The notes beneath the pieces were generated by a model. It was not told where the DNA came from, searched no databases, and saw only the letters and a program-made list of their open reading frames with translations. Both the position numbers and the translations under genes were made by a program. Positions 41,368-51,304 of a stretch of DNA of 53,809 nucleotides are shown piece by piece. The stretch is from the NCBI GenBank assembly GCA_910588425.1, contig CAJUPM010000014.1, positions 1 through 53,809 of the forward strand. The letters run 5' to 3'. The DNA is from an uncultured Christensenellaceae bacterium. Lineage in GTDB: Bacteria > Bacillota > Clostridia > Christensenellales > Christensenellaceae. Positions within the stretch are counted from its first letter, which is position 1. Each line of letters starts with the position of its first letter.

Positions 41368-42219
41368 ATGATCATTGCAGATAAAATTTCGGATTATAAA
41401 GTGCTGGATACGGGCGACGGCATGAAGCTGGAGAGCTGGGGCGGCTATCTGCTGGCCCGGCCGGATCCGCAGGTGATTTGGAAAAAAAGCCGGCCAGCTC
41501 TTTGGGGAAAGGCCCACGCGGTCTATCACCGCAGCGCCACAGGCGGCGGGCACTGGGAGTACCGCAAGCAGCTGCCCGAGCGCTGGGAAATCGGCTATGG
41601 CGGCCTGCGCTTCTATGTGCGGCCCACGGGCTTTAAGCATACCGGCCTGTTCCCCGAGCAGTCGGCCAACTGGCAGTTTATGATGGATGCGCTCTCGGGC
41701 GGCGAGGAGGTGCTCAACCTCTTTGCCTATACCGGCGGAGCGACGCTGGCGGCGGCCAAGGCCGGGGCGCGGCTGACGCATGTGGATGCGGCAAAGAGCA
41801 TGGTGGCCTGGGCCAAGGAGAATGCCGCGCTTTCCGGCCTGGCAGAAGCGCCCATCCGCTATATGGTAGACGACTGCATGAAATTCGTCCTGCGCGAACA
41901 GCGCCGGGGCAGGAAATACCAGGGCATCATCATGGATCCTCCAAGCTACGGCCGGGGCAGCGGCGGGCAGATTTGGCGGGTCGAGGAGCATCTTTTCCCG
42001 CTGGTTGAGGAGTGCGCCAAACTGCTGGCGACGGATGCCAAGTTCCTTATCATCAATTCCTATACCACCGGCCTTTCCGCCGTGGTTACGCAAAACATGC
42101 TGGAGCAGTGCGTGGCAGAGAAGCTGGGCGGCAGCATCCAGGCGGATAGCCTGGTTCTGCCCGTGCAGGAACAGCGCATCTATCTGCCCTGCGGGACGAC
42201 GGCCAGGTGGCGCGCGTGA
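41368..42219 (+). CDS. Class I SAM methyltransferase (RlmI-like)
   Basis: 283 residues from the ATG at 41368, preferred over 41338 because AAAGGCGGAAG lies just before it. SAM-binding strand NLFAYTGGATLAAAKAGA and DAAKSMVAWAKENA, catalytic-loop motif MDPPSYGRG. This is the layout of rRNA cytosine-C5 methyltransferases of the RlmI/RlmK group, without an N-terminal PUA domain. Its stop overlaps the next start. Confidence 0.85.
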   Translation: MIIADKISDYKVLDTGDGMKLESWGGYLLARPDPQVIWKKSRPALWGKAHAVYHRSATGGGHWEYRKQLPERWEIGYGGLRFYVRPTGFKHTGLFPEQSANWQFMMDALSGGEEVLNLFAYTGGATLAAAKAGARLTHVDAAKSMVAWAKENAALSGLAEAPIRYMVDDCMKFVLREQRRGRKYQGIIMDPPSYGRGSGGQIWRVEEHLFPLVEECAKLLATDAKFLIINSYTTGLSAVVTQNMLEQCVAEKLGGSIQADSLVLPVQEQRIYLPCGTTARWRA

Positions 42220-42941
42220 AGATTTTATACGAGGATAACCACCTTCTGGTGGCGGAAAAGCCGGCGGGCATCCCGGCCCAGGCAGATGCCTCGGGGGCGG
42301 CGGATATGCTCACTCTGCTTAGGGCCTATCTCAAGGAGAAATACCAAAAGAGCGGGGCGGTCTACCTTGGGCTGGTGCACCGGCTGGATCGCCCGGCTTC
42401 CGGCCTGATGGTGTTCGCGCGGACGAGCAAGGCCGCAGGCCGCCTTTCCGAGCAGATTCGCCAGGGAGAGATGCAAAAGGGGTATTTTGCCGTGGTGCAG
42501 GGTGCGCCGCCAAGGGAAGGCCGGATGGAGGATTACCTCTTAAAAGACCCGCGCAAAAACCAGTCCCGCATCGCCCGGCCAGGCGAGAGGGGCGCCAAAA
42601 AGGCGGCGCTGGAATATGAGGTCTTGCAGCAGAAAAGCGGGCAGGCGCTGGTGCGCGTCCGTCTGCTCACGGGCCGGCCGCATCAGATTCGGCTGCAATT
42701 TGCTTCCCGGGGATGGCCGCTGGCCGGCGACGCCAAATACGGCAGCGGTGGGCAGGATTTGGCGCTGTATTCCTATTTCCTCGGCTTTGCGCACCCGACG
42801 AAACGGCAAGAGGTGCGCTTCTTTTCGCTTCCCAGCGCCCCGGCGTTCGCGCCCTTCGGGCAGGCCATGCGGCAGACAATAGATGCCCAGAAGAAGGCTG
42901 CGGCAGAGCTGGGAGAAGCAATTTTGCCGGAAGATGAATAA
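42216..42941 (+). CDS. RluA-family pseudouridine synthase
   Basis: 241 residues from the GTG at 42216 (MKILYEDNHLLVAEKPAG), overlapping the methyltransferase stop; GTG 42207 is an alternative. Catalytic Asp in VHRLDRPASGLMVFART, plus LLTGRPHQIRLQFASRGWPLAGD. No S4 domain. Modifies rRNA or tRNA; specificity cannot be read. Paired with a predicted RNA methyltransferase. Confidence 0.92.
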   Translation: MKILYEDNHLLVAEKPAGIPAQADASGAADMLTLLRAYLKEKYQKSGAVYLGLVHRLDRPASGLMVFARTSKAAGRLSEQIRQGEMQKGYFAVVQGAPPREGRMEDYLLKDPRKNQSRIARPGERGAKKAALEYEVLQQKSGQALVRVRLLTGRPHQIRLQFASRGWPLAGDAKYGSGGQDLALYSYFLGFAHPTKRQEVRFFSLPSAPAFAPFGQAMRQTIDAQKKAAAELGEAILPEDE

Positions 42942-43054
42942 AATCGCCGCATTTTTGAAAAAATAGCAGGAGATAGGCAGGAATTTACTGGGAGACGGCG
43001 AAGTATCTAAAGAGGCATGGAATATGCCGAGTAGAATAGGGAGGTAGGAAAGCG

Positions 43055-43288
43055 ATGAAAATTCAAAACATCAGTGAGCCCCAAAAATTTTTTGAGGTTC
43101 TGAACAACTGCAAGGGCAGCGTTGAGCTGGTTACTTCCGAAGGCGACAGACTCAACCTGAAGAGCAAGCTGTGCCAGTATATTGCGCTCACGCAGATGTT
43201 CAAGGATGCATCCATCGACGAAGTCGAGCTGGTTGTTTCCGAGCCGGAAGATATGAGCATGCTTCTTGACTATCTCATCAAGGGCTAA
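43055..43288 (+). CDS. Small conserved protein of unknown function
   Basis: 77 residues, ATG with GGGAGGTAGG upstream. Acidic, compact: MKIQNISEPQKFFEVLNNCK, then VELVTSEGDRLNLKSKLCQYIALTQMF and a final VELVVSEPEDMSMLLDYLIKG. Similar small proteins occur in other Clostridia (some labelled polyA polymerase without evidence). No catalytic motif visible. Stands alone between two terminator-like hairpins. Confidence 0.75.
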   Translation: MKIQNISEPQKFFEVLNNCKGSVELVTSEGDRLNLKSKLCQYIALTQMFKDASIDEVELVVSEPEDMSMLLDYLIKG

Positions 43289-43351
43289 TCTTCCAAAAAA
43301 AGGCTGCTTTGGCAGCCGCTAAAAAAACGCAATCAATCATTTTTGAGATAT

Positions 43352-43384
43352 AAAAACACCGATGCGCCGCATGGGTGTTTTTCT
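43352..43384 (+). terminator. Terminator after the 77-residue gene
   Basis: AAAAACACC/GGTGTTTTT with an inner ATGC/GCAT stem, followed by TCTTTT. A weaker hairpin (GGCTGC/GCAGCC) precedes it at about 43302-43317. Confidence 0.8.
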
Positions 43385-43460
43385 TTTACGCGGCATCTGG
43401 AAAATGCTGACAGAGCCGGGCGCGCGGCAAAAATTCCGTGCCTTTGAGCCGGTTTTATTG

Positions 43461-43532
43461 TATAATGATTCCACGATGATAATAAAAAGGTCAAGTGCAA
43501 TGGGTAGTCATGGGGGCAGGCCCCATACCCCC
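43461..43532 (-). repeat. Inverted copy of the R1/R2 repeat, beside a TATAAT box
   Basis: The minus strand of 43488-43532 reads GGGGTATGGGGC...CCCCAT, then TACCCATTGCACTTGACCTT, matching the second half of R1/R2 (1393-1441, 1567-1615). The ATGGGG/CCCCAT stem is kept with a different loop. A TATAAT lies at 43461-43466 on the plus strand. Confidence 0.65.
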
Positions 43533-43791
43533 TTGCTTATTTTTGAAAACGGGATTATGTGGAAGGCCGGTCCGCATGGCGGGCTGAAGATGGGGGAGTA
43601 TTTGCTGGCTGACGAACTCATTTTCAGCGGCGTGTGCGGTTCTGACAGGCTGCTATGCCCCATCAATCGGGCGGAGCGGCTCGGGTAGGCAGGCACGGCC
43701 TGTGTGAGCATGTACGAACTGGCAAACCGGTTGTCAGCTGCGCGAGCGGCGATGAAAGGTTTTTCTGTTCCGCCATTCGGGTGCCCCTTTG

Positions 43792-43917
43792 CCGCGGCAC
43801 TAAAAGAAGAAGCAAGCTGACGCTTGCCTTTATCATGGTAAAATGAACGCACAAAGGGCCGAGCGTTCATTGACGGCTGCCGGCAGCGCACGCCGCGCGC
43901 TGCCGACATGGTATAAT
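43792..43917 (+). repeat. Repeat module upstream of addB; likely addB promoter
   Basis: 43792-43868 aligns without gaps to 23334-23410 near trxB, including the GCAAGC/GCTTGC hairpin (loop TGAC) and TTTATCATGGTAAAAT. It runs into GAGCGTTC, a perfect 9-bp palindrome CGGCAGCGC/GCGCTGCCG (about 43881-43905), and GACATGG-TATAAT (43912-43917), an extended -10 box 20 bases before addB with no -35. Confidence 0.75.
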
Positions 43918-43936
43918 AGGGCGACCGGAGGAGCCT

Positions 43937-46900
43937 ATGGAAATTATCTATTCGAGCCACTATCATGCGCTGCAGGAGCAGCTCTACCGCATGGCAGGCC
44001 AGGCGCTAGAGGAAAATCGGCCGACGCTGATTCTCGTGCCTGCCCAGGCCAGCTTTTTGGTGGAATCCGGCATACTAAGAGAGTGCGGCGTGCAGGGCTT
44101 TCTGGAGCTGGAAGTCATGAGCTTTGAGAAGCTGACTTCCCGTATGCTGGAATTGGAGGGCGGCCGCGTTCTGCCCGCGCTGGACGGCGCAGGCGTCGCC
44201 ATGCTGGCAAAGCGCGCCATGCGCCGCTCCGAGGGCCTGCGGGCGCTGAATATAGAGGATGAACGCCTGCATCAGCGGGTGGGCGAGCTGGTTTCCGCCC
44301 TCAAAAGCGAGGAAATTTTCCCGGAGCAGCTGCGGGCTCTGGCGGCAGGGCAGCATGCCTCCACGGCGGACAAGCTGCTGGACGTCGCGGATATTTTTGA
44401 ACAGATGCTGGCGCTTTCGGGCGGGAGCATGATGGACGGCAGAGACCAGGAAAAGCTGGCACAGGGCAAATTTGCCGGCTCGGCTTATTTGAAAAAGCGG
44501 GATATCATCATCTTCGGGTTCGATATTCTGCCTGCCCTGCGCATGAAGAGCATCGCGGCGCTGGCCAAAAGCGCGGCCAGCCTGAAATTGCTCATCGAGG
44601 CGGCAGACGACGGCGTTCTGCAAAAACAGTGGCAGTGCGTCAGGCGGCTGGAAGCGCTGGCGCGCTCGGAAGGGGTTGCCGTCTCGCTGCGGGAATGGAA
44701 AGCAAAGCCCGCCGGGGAAATCGGCTTTTTGCAGGAAAATATCTATGCCTACCCCGGAGGGTGGTATGAGAAAAAGCCGGGGGCGGTGGAAGTCGTCTGC
44801 GCGGCGAGCAAGCAAAAAGAAGTGGAATACGCGGCTCAGCGCATTTTGGAGCACACCTGCGAGCAGGGCGGCCGGATGCGGGAAATCGCGATTTTGGCGG
44901 GCAGCATGGGGGAATACGAGGCGGCTGTGCGGGATGTATTTGCCCGGGCGGGCATCCCGTTCTTTCTGGAAAGCAAGCGGGCGCTGCTGGAGAGCAGTGC
45001 GGCCGAATTTGCCCTCTCGGCGCTGGATATCCTGGCCGGCCGCAGATGGCGGCTGGCGGACGTTCTGCGGCATTTGAAATGCGGCTTTCTCTGCGATGAG
45101 CGGGAGGAGACTGCTCTGGTGCGCCATGCCCGGGAATACGGCCTGCGGGGCTATGCCTTCCGGCGCGGTTTCCGGAAGGGCGGCGAGGAGATAGAAGCGC
45201 TCCGTCAGCGTGCCTTCGGGCCGCTTTTGGAGCTGGAGCAGAGGGCGGAGCAGGAGAATATCGCGGCGCTGCTGCTGGAATATCTGGAGCGCTCCGGGCT
45301 TAGTTCCAAGCTGGAAGAACAGGCGGCAGAGCTGGAACAGCTGGGCTTTTTGGCCGAGGGCCGCTATCTGCGGCAGGTTTACGAGGCTATGCGCGCACTG
45401 ATTTCCCAGGCGCAGGCGCTGGGAGAGCAGATGGATGCCCGGGAGTTGCGGCAGGTTTTGGAGGCAGGCTTTGAAGCCGCGCAAATCTCCGTCATCCCGC
45501 CAGCGACGGACGAAGTCAGCCTGGGAGATATCACCCACAGCATTTTCGAGCGCAAAAAGCTGGTGATCGTGCTGGGGGCAAACGAGGGCAGCCTGCCGCT
45601 GACGCCGGATGGCTCCGGCCTCATCAACGACTACGAGATCGCCGCTCTGCGCAAAGAGCTGCCGGCCTTTCCCAATAAAATGGAGTTCGACGACCAAAAG
45701 GCCTATCTGCGCCGGGGCTTTGCCGCGGGCGATCGGCTGGTGCTCTGCTATAACCGGGAGGATGGCCCGGCTTCGCACCTGGTGCACCGCCTGCACCGGC
45801 TCTTCCCCCTGCTGGAGGAGGAGCAGGCCGAGTGCCGGCCGCTGCGCTCGGCGCAAGCCTCCTACGATAACCTGGCGATGGAGCTTCGGGCGCTGGCAGA
45901 CGGCGAACGGCAGGGCAGTGAACTGCTCTCGGCCTATATCGGGGAGGAGAAGAAAAAGCTGGCAGAGCTCCTGCCCAGCGTGCAGTTCGACAACACGCCG
46001 GCCAATCTGGGCAGGGCGGTCGCCCGGGGGCTATACGGCCCGCCGGCGGCCAGCGTCTCCCGGATGGAGCGCTATTTCGAGTGTTCCTACCGGCATTTCA
46101 TGGAATACGGCATCCGGCCGGAGAAAATCCGGGAGTTTGAGGAGGATGCGGGCAGCGCCGGAACGTATGTGCACGATCTGATGGATGGCTTTGCCCAGGA
46201 GCTGGCAGAGCGAAAGCTCTCCTGGGCCGAGATAGACGACGCGGCCTTGCAGGAAGTGGTGGACAGCGCGGCAGAAAAACGCATGGAGGAGCATAACCGC
46301 GGCATTTTCCGGGAAAAGCGCTTTGCCTTTGGCGAGAAGCGCCTGCGGGAAGAGGCGGCGCTGGCGGCCCGGGCTGTGCGCAGTCAGCTGGCCGGGAGCG
46401 GCGTGCGCGTGGCGGCCAGCGAGGCGGGCTTTGGCGGGGATATTTTCTCTCTGCCCACGCCGTATGGCCGGCTGACCCTGCGCGGGCGCATTGACCGGGT
46501 AGACGAGGCCGCATCTGATGGCCAGGCATATGTGCGCGTGGTGGACTACAAGACGGGCGCCAAAAAATTCAGCCTGACAGACGTCTACTACGGCCTGAAT
46601 TTGCAGCTGCTCGTCTATCTCATGGCTGTGGAAAACTACTACCGCGCCCATGGCAGGGAAGTGTTCCCGGCAGGCGGGTTCTATTTCGAGATCAAGCTGC
46701 CCTATATCCCGGAAGATGCCGATGAGGGAAGCCGGCTCTCAAAATTTAAGATGAACGGCTTTATTTTGGCCGAAGATTCGGTGGCGCAGGCGTTTTCCGG
46801 CCAGGAGCAGAGCATGAATATAAGGCAAAAGGCCGGCGGCCTGGCGGACGGGGAAAACACCTTCAGCAAAGAGCAGATGCAGACGCTCTTTGGCTACACC

Positions 46901-47146
46901 AAAAAACTGATTTTGCAGGCGGCGGCGCAGATGAGCGAGGGAGAGCTCTCGCTGTGCCCGGTGGCGGACGGGGAAAACCTGCCCTGCCGGTATTGCGATT
47001 ACCACGCCGTCTGCGGGTTCGACGAGCTCTACCGGGGCAACCAGGTGCGGCAAAAGGAAAAGATAGACAAAGCGCGCTTTTTTGGCGAGATAGGAGGGCA
47101 AAGTGGCGAAGATGGAGCTGACCAGCCGCCAGAAGCAGGCCGTTGA
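43937..47146 (+). CDS. addB: ATP-dependent nuclease/helicase subunit B
   Basis: 1069 residues. With AddA it resects double-strand breaks for recombination. C-terminal PD-(D/E)XK nuclease (GRIDRVDEA ... VVDYKTG) and a 4Fe-4S cluster ligated by Cys716 and C1017-x2-C1020-x5-C1026. The N-terminus (MEIIYSSHYHALQEQLYRMA) lacks the GxxGxGKT loop seen in Bacillus AddB and resembles RexB in this part. Starts 20 bases after an extended -10 box. Confidence 0.93.
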   Translation: MEIIYSSHYHALQEQLYRMAGQALEENRPTLILVPAQASFLVESGILRECGVQGFLELEVMSFEKLTSRMLELEGGRVLPALDGAGVAMLAKRAMRRSEGLRALNIEDERLHQRVGELVSALKSEEIFPEQLRALAAGQHASTADKLLDVADIFEQMLALSGGSMMDGRDQEKLAQGKFAGSAYLKKRDIIIFGFDILPALRMKSIAALAKSAASLKLLIEAADDGVLQKQWQCVRRLEALARSEGVAVSLREWKAKPAGEIGFLQENIYAYPGGWYEKKPGAVEVVCAASKQKEVEYAAQRILEHTCEQGGRMREIAILAGSMGEYEAAVRDVFARAGIPFFLESKRALLESSAAEFALSALDILAGRRWRLADVLRHLKCGFLCDEREETALVRHAREYGLRGYAFRRGFRKGGEEIEALRQRAFGPLLELEQRAEQENIAALLLEYLERSGLSSKLEEQAAELEQLGFLAEGRYLRQVYEAMRALISQAQALGEQMDARELRQVLEAGFEAAQISVIPPATDEVSLGDITHSIFERKKLVIVLGANEGSLPLTPDGSGLINDYEIAALRKELPAFPNKMEFDDQKAYLRRGFAAGDRLVLCYNREDGPASHLVHRLHRLFPLLEEEQAECRPLRSAQASYDNLAMELRALADGERQGSELLSAYIGEEKKKLAELLPSVQFDNTPANLGRAVARGLYGPPAASVSRMERYFECSYRHFMEYGIRPEKIREFEEDAGSAGTYVHDLMDGFAQELAERKLSWAEIDDAALQEVVDSAAEKRMEEHNRGIFREKRFAFGEKRLREEAALAARAVRSQLAGSGVRVAASEAGFGGDIFSLPTPYGRLTLRGRIDRVDEAASDGQAYVRVVDYKTGAKKFSLTDVYYGLNLQLLVYLMAVENYYRAHGREVFPAGGFYFEIKLPYIPEDADEGSRLSKFKMNGFILAEDSVAQAFSGQEQSMNIRQKAGGLADGENTFSKEQMQTLFGYTKKLILQAAAQMSEGELSLCPVADGENLPCRYCDYHAVCGFDELYRGNQVRQKEKIDKARFFGEIGGQSGEDGADQPPEAGR

Positions 47147-50100
47147 GAGCCGGGGCGGCAATCTGCTCGTCTCGGCGGCGGCGGGCAGCGGCAAAACCAG
47201 CGTGCTGGCGCGGCGCATTGTTTCCCTAATCGAGGAAGGCGCGGATATCCGGCGTATGCTCATCGTGACGTATACCAACCTGGCCGCCGCAGAGATGCGG
47301 GACCGCATTCGCCGGGAGCTCTCTGACCGGGCGGAAGAGCTGGGGCAGTTTCGGCTGGAAGCGCAGGCGGAGTATGTGCAGGTCGCGGATATCTGCACCA
47401 TCCACAGCTTTGCCGCCCGGCTGATTCGGGAAAACTTCCTGGCGCTGGGGCTGCCCCAGCGCATGCGCGTGGGCGGGCAGGAGGAGTGCGATGTTCTGGC
47501 CGAAAAGGCGCTGGAGCAGGTTTTTACCGAGTTTTACGAGGAGGAGGACGCCCAGTTCCTCTCCCTGCGGGACCGCTATTCCGGGAGAACGGATGATCGC
47601 CTGAGGGAAGTGCTGCTGCAAGTCTATTCCTTCTGCACCAGCCGCCCCGAACGGCTGGGCTGGCTGGAGGCGGTTTCCCAGCGGTTTGATGAGCAGGGTA
47701 TGCTGGCGGTTTTGCAGGAGAAATGCCAGGTGGGTATGCGCCGCCTTTGCGCGCTTTTGCGGCGCGGGCAGGATTTGGAAGCGCACTATGAGTTCTGCGA
47801 AAAGCAGTCGCTGAACAACCAGCAGGAGCTGGAGCAGGCCGAGGCGCTTCTGGCGCTTTTGGAGCGGGATTTCGCCGCCTTTGGCGCAGAGCTGGCCTCT
47901 TTCAAAATTTCCGCGCTGGAGCGCAAGAACCCGGCTGGCGAGGGCAAAGAACTGCTGCGGGATCTGAAAAGCCGGGCGCGGGAGGAGCTGAGCGAGCTGA
48001 AGCGCACGCTGCCAGCCGAGGCCATGCCCCTTCTGCGGGAGGAAAACGCCTATCAGCGGGAGCTGGCGCAGGCTCTGCACCGGGTGCTGGTGCGCTTTGA
48101 GAAAAGCTATGCCGCCCTCAAGCGGGAGGCGCATATGCTGGATTACGACGACCTCATCGCCTTTGCCTACCGCCTGCTGGAAGAGGAGGAAGCGGCTAGG
48201 CGCTATGCCGGGCGGTATGACTATATCTTCATGGATGAATACCAGGATACCAACCCCGTCCAGGAGGCGCTGATTTCCCGCATCAGCAGGAAAGATAACC
48301 GCTTTATGGTGGGCGATATCAAGCAGAGCATCTATCGCTTCCGCCTGGCAGATCCGATGATTTTCCTGCAAAAGACCCGGGAATTCGAGGGCAATGCGGC
48401 GGAGCAGCAGGTCATCCGCATGAACGAGAATTTCCGAAGCGCCCCGGGCGTCATCGCGCCCATCAACTATATGATGCGCCGCCTCATGAGCCGGGAGCTT
48501 GGGGAAATCGAGTATACCGAGCAGGAACAGCTCATCGCAAAGCGCGGAGAGGGCGGCGGGGTGGAGCTTTTGCTGACGGATTCGGACGCCGCCGGGGAAG
48601 AGGAGAGCGTCGGCGCGGCGGAGCGGGAGGCGCATACCATAGCCCGGCGCATTTTGCAGCTGCTGGAAGAGCGGGATGAGCAGGGCGAAAAGCGCTATGC
48701 GCCTTCGGATATCTGCGTGCTCCTGCGCAAAACCAGAATCAGCAGTCAGATTTTCGCGGAAGTTTTCGCGGATTACGGCATCGATTCCGAGACGCCGGAC
48801 GGCCGGTTCACCCGGTCTGTAGGCGTGGAAGTATTTGTCAATCTGCTCAAGGTGGTGGATAGCTTTGGGGCGGATATCGCCCTGCTCTCGGTGATGAAGA
48901 GCCATATCGGCGGGTTTGATGAGCGCGAGCTGGCGCTCATCCGCCAGGCAGACCGCGCGCACTCCTTCTATGAAGCCTTTGCCGCATATGCCGGATATGC
49001 CGATGCCCTGGGAAAAAAGTGCGCCGCCTTTCTGGAAAAAATCCACAGATGGCGGCTGCTCTCCCGGGGCCTGCCGCTGCCCGCTTTTCTGACACTGCTC
49101 AAAAACGAGACGGACTACGCCGCGCATCTGGCGGCGCTGCCCGGCGGCGCCAAGAAAAAGGAGGCGTTCGACCAGTTTTTCGCCCGCTGCCTCTCCTATG
49201 CCCAGCAGCAGCGCACGCTCTATGGCCTGGTGGTTCAGCTGGAGGAGGTCTATCAAAGCAAGGGGGCGTATTCCGAGTTCCGCCAGGCCGGGGATCGGGG
49301 CGGGTGCGTGCGCATCATGAGCGTGCACAAGAGCAAAGGCCTGGAATTTCCCGTGGTCATCCTGGCGCGCATGGACAGCAAGTTCTCTCGGCAGGATTTC
49401 AGCCAGAGCATTTTACTGCATTCCGGCCTGGGCATCGCATCTGATCTCATCAGCGCCCAGCGCCGCACCACCCGCCCGGCGCTGACCCGCGCGCTATTTG
49501 CCTATGTCATGGGCAAGGAGCTCAAAAGCGAGGAACTGCGCGTGCTCTATGTCGCCCTGACCCGGGCAAAGGAGCGGCTGATTCTATCCGGAGCCGTCAA
49601 AAAAAGCCAGGAGCTCTTTGCAAGGCTCAGCCAGGATTTCGCGTGGTACGACCTGCTGGCGCAGACCAGCCCGCTGGAATGGGTGCTCTCGGCGCTGCTG
49701 CCGCTTCCCTGCATGGCGGATTGGTATCAGGGCGTGCATCCGGCAAAAGAAGAGATAGAAGTTGCGCACAGCATCTGCGGCGCTGCTGCCGGGCACCGCC
49801 GGCAGGAGGAACCATTCGATTTAAAAGCCTGCCTGCTCTCGGCGGGCAGGCAGCCCTACCGCCCCTTTCTGCGCTATGAGGCAGAGCGCATCCCCGTGAA
49901 AATCGGCGTGAGCACACTGCGGGCGATGGATGATGCCGAAGGCGAGGTCCGCCCGGCCTATCACGCGGCAGACTCCGGGCAGGACGGCGGCGCCGAGCTA
50001 GGGACGCTGGCGCACCTGTTTTTACAGCATGTGGATTTTGCCTGCAAGAGCCTGCAAGGGCTGGAAGAGGAGGCCGGCCGCATGGTGCGCCAGCTGCTTT

Positions 50101-50498
50101 TGACCGAGCAGGAAGCCGCCCGGCTGCGCGGCTTTTTCCCGCAGATTTTGAGCTTCCTCACCAGCGATTTGGCTTATCGCGCCAGAATTTCCGAAAAAAT
50201 TCTGCGGGAAATTCCGTTCAGCCTTTCGGTAACGGCGCAGGAGGTGGGCATCGCAGAAAGCCAGGAGAAAATCATGGTGCAGGGCATCATCGACCTGGCA
50301 TTTGAAGAGGACGGCAAGTGGATTTTGGTGGACTATAAGTCCAATATGGCCGAGGAGAGCCGGCTCATCGCCCTGGCCAGCGCCTATCAGACGCAGATAG
50401 ACCTCTACCGCAAGGCGCTTGCCCGCATCACGGGCAAACCCGTGGCCGAGAGCTATCTCTATCTGCTGCGGGCGCATACGGCTCTGCAGATGTATTAG
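47103..50498 (+). CDS. addA: ATP-dependent helicase/nuclease subunit A
   Basis: 1131 residues from a GTG with AGGAGG upstream, overlapping addB by 44 bases. UvrD/Rep helicase: Walker A SAAAGSGKT (24-32), DEYQDTN motif II, MSVHKSKGLEFPVV motif V, VALTRAKERL motif VI; C-terminal nuclease with GIIDLAFEEDGKWILVDYKS. Motor of the AddAB complex. Confidence 0.96.
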   Translation: MAKMELTSRQKQAVESRGGNLLVSAAAGSGKTSVLARRIVSLIEEGADIRRMLIVTYTNLAAAEMRDRIRRELSDRAEELGQFRLEAQAEYVQVADICTIHSFAARLIRENFLALGLPQRMRVGGQEECDVLAEKALEQVFTEFYEEEDAQFLSLRDRYSGRTDDRLREVLLQVYSFCTSRPERLGWLEAVSQRFDEQGMLAVLQEKCQVGMRRLCALLRRGQDLEAHYEFCEKQSLNNQQELEQAEALLALLERDFAAFGAELASFKISALERKNPAGEGKELLRDLKSRAREELSELKRTLPAEAMPLLREENAYQRELAQALHRVLVRFEKSYAALKREAHMLDYDDLIAFAYRLLEEEEAARRYAGRYDYIFMDEYQDTNPVQEALISRISRKDNRFMVGDIKQSIYRFRLADPMIFLQKTREFEGNAAEQQVIRMNENFRSAPGVIAPINYMMRRLMSRELGEIEYTEQEQLIAKRGEGGGVELLLTDSDAAGEEESVGAAEREAHTIARRILQLLEERDEQGEKRYAPSDICVLLRKTRISSQIFAEVFADYGIDSETPDGRFTRSVGVEVFVNLLKVVDSFGADIALLSVMKSHIGGFDERELALIRQADRAHSFYEAFAAYAGYADALGKKCAAFLEKIHRWRLLSRGLPLPAFLTLLKNETDYAAHLAALPGGAKKKEAFDQFFARCLSYAQQQRTLYGLVVQLEEVYQSKGAYSEFRQAGDRGGCVRIMSVHKSKGLEFPVVILARMDSKFSRQDFSQSILLHSGLGIASDLISAQRRTTRPALTRALFAYVMGKELKSEELRVLYVALTRAKERLILSGAVKKSQELFARLSQDFAWYDLLAQTSPLEWVLSALLPLPCMADWYQGVHPAKEEIEVAHSICGAAAGHRRQEEPFDLKACLLSAGRQPYRPFLRYEAERIPVKIGVSTLRAMDDAEGEVRPAYHAADSGQDGGAELGTLAHLFLQHVDFACKSLQGLEEEAGRMVRQLLLTEQEAARLRGFFPQILSFLTSDLAYRARISEKILREIPFSLSVTAQEVGIAESQEKIMVQGIIDLAFEEDGKWILVDYKSNMAEESRLIALASAYQTQIDLYRKALARITGKPVAESYLYLLRAHTALQMY

Positions 50499-50507
50499 GA
50501 GGGTGCT

Positions 50508-51227
50508 ATGAAAATCAGATATCTTGATAACAGCGGGTTTGCGCTGGAAGAGGGCGGCGTGCTTTTGGTGTTCGACTGCTGGAAGTTCCCGGAACATGGC
50601 CAGGGCAGGCTGGGGGAGGGTTTCCTCTGCCGGGAACAGGTGCAACAATATGAGAAGGCGTATGTCTTTGTCAGCCATAGCCACGCGGATCACTTTAACC
50701 CCAAAATTTTCGATTGGGCAGGAGCGGGAGTAACCTACCTGCTGGACGGCGAAATCTCCGCGCCCCAGGGCGTTTTGGCGCAAAAGCTGGCCTGCGGCCA
50801 GGTATTTGCGGATGAAACCCTGCGCGTTACGGCTCATCCCTCCACGGATATCGGCATCTCCTTCCAGGTTGAGGCCTTTGGCAAGACGATTTTCCATGCA
50901 GGCGATCTCAATTGCTGGCACTGGGCGGGGGAAAACACCCCGGCGGAAGAGGCCGAGGCCAGGCAGGCCTTCAGCCAGGCGCTGGCGGAGATTGTGCCCA
51001 AAATGCCCCGGGCAGATCTCGCCTTTTTCCCGGTAGACCCTCGCCTGGGCACGCTGCTGGACGACGGCGCCCTGGAGTTTTTGCACAAAGTTCCCTGCGG
51101 CCTGCTCGTCCCCATGCACTTCGGCCAGGAGTTTGCTGCGCCGCGGCGGTTTGCGCAGAAAATGCAGGGCAAGGCGCGGGTCTGGGCGCCGCAGTTTGCC
51201 GGAGATGTTTTGGAAATTTCATGCTGA
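50508..51227 (+). CDS. Metallo-beta-lactamase-fold hydrolase
   Basis: 239 residues. UlaG/YcbL-like layout: MKIRYLDNSGFALEEGG start, HSHADH metal motif (57-62), distal ligands in FHAGDLNCWHW and a final MHFGQE. Likely cytoplasmic; substrate unknown. Nine bases after addA and perhaps co-transcribed. Confidence 0.86.
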   Translation: MKIRYLDNSGFALEEGGVLLVFDCWKFPEHGQGRLGEGFLCREQVQQYEKAYVFVSHSHADHFNPKIFDWAGAGVTYLLDGEISAPQGVLAQKLACGQVFADETLRVTAHPSTDIGISFQVEAFGKTIFHAGDLNCWHWAGENTPAEEAEARQAFSQALAEIVPKMPRADLAFFPVDPRLGTLLDDGALEFLHKVPCGLLVPMHFGQEFAAPRRFAQKMQGKARVWAPQFAGDVLEISC

Positions 51228-51304
51228 GTTTTCGCTTTGTTCATATCTTTGCGATAGGATAAAATGACAGGATTTCAAAGCGGGGCGGAGGAGGAAGAGA
51301 AAGA

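Noticed and set aside
43362..43688. Plus-strand frame of 108 codons in the gap before addB
   Set aside because: Begins inside a terminator hairpin and covers repeat sequence; no protein-like pattern.
47226..49328. Long minus-strand open frame (700 codons) opposite addA; likewise 44075-45856, 25894-27573 and 34838-36091
   Set aside because: They mirror the codon periodicity of well-supported genes on the other strand in GC-rich DNA and show no family resemblance.
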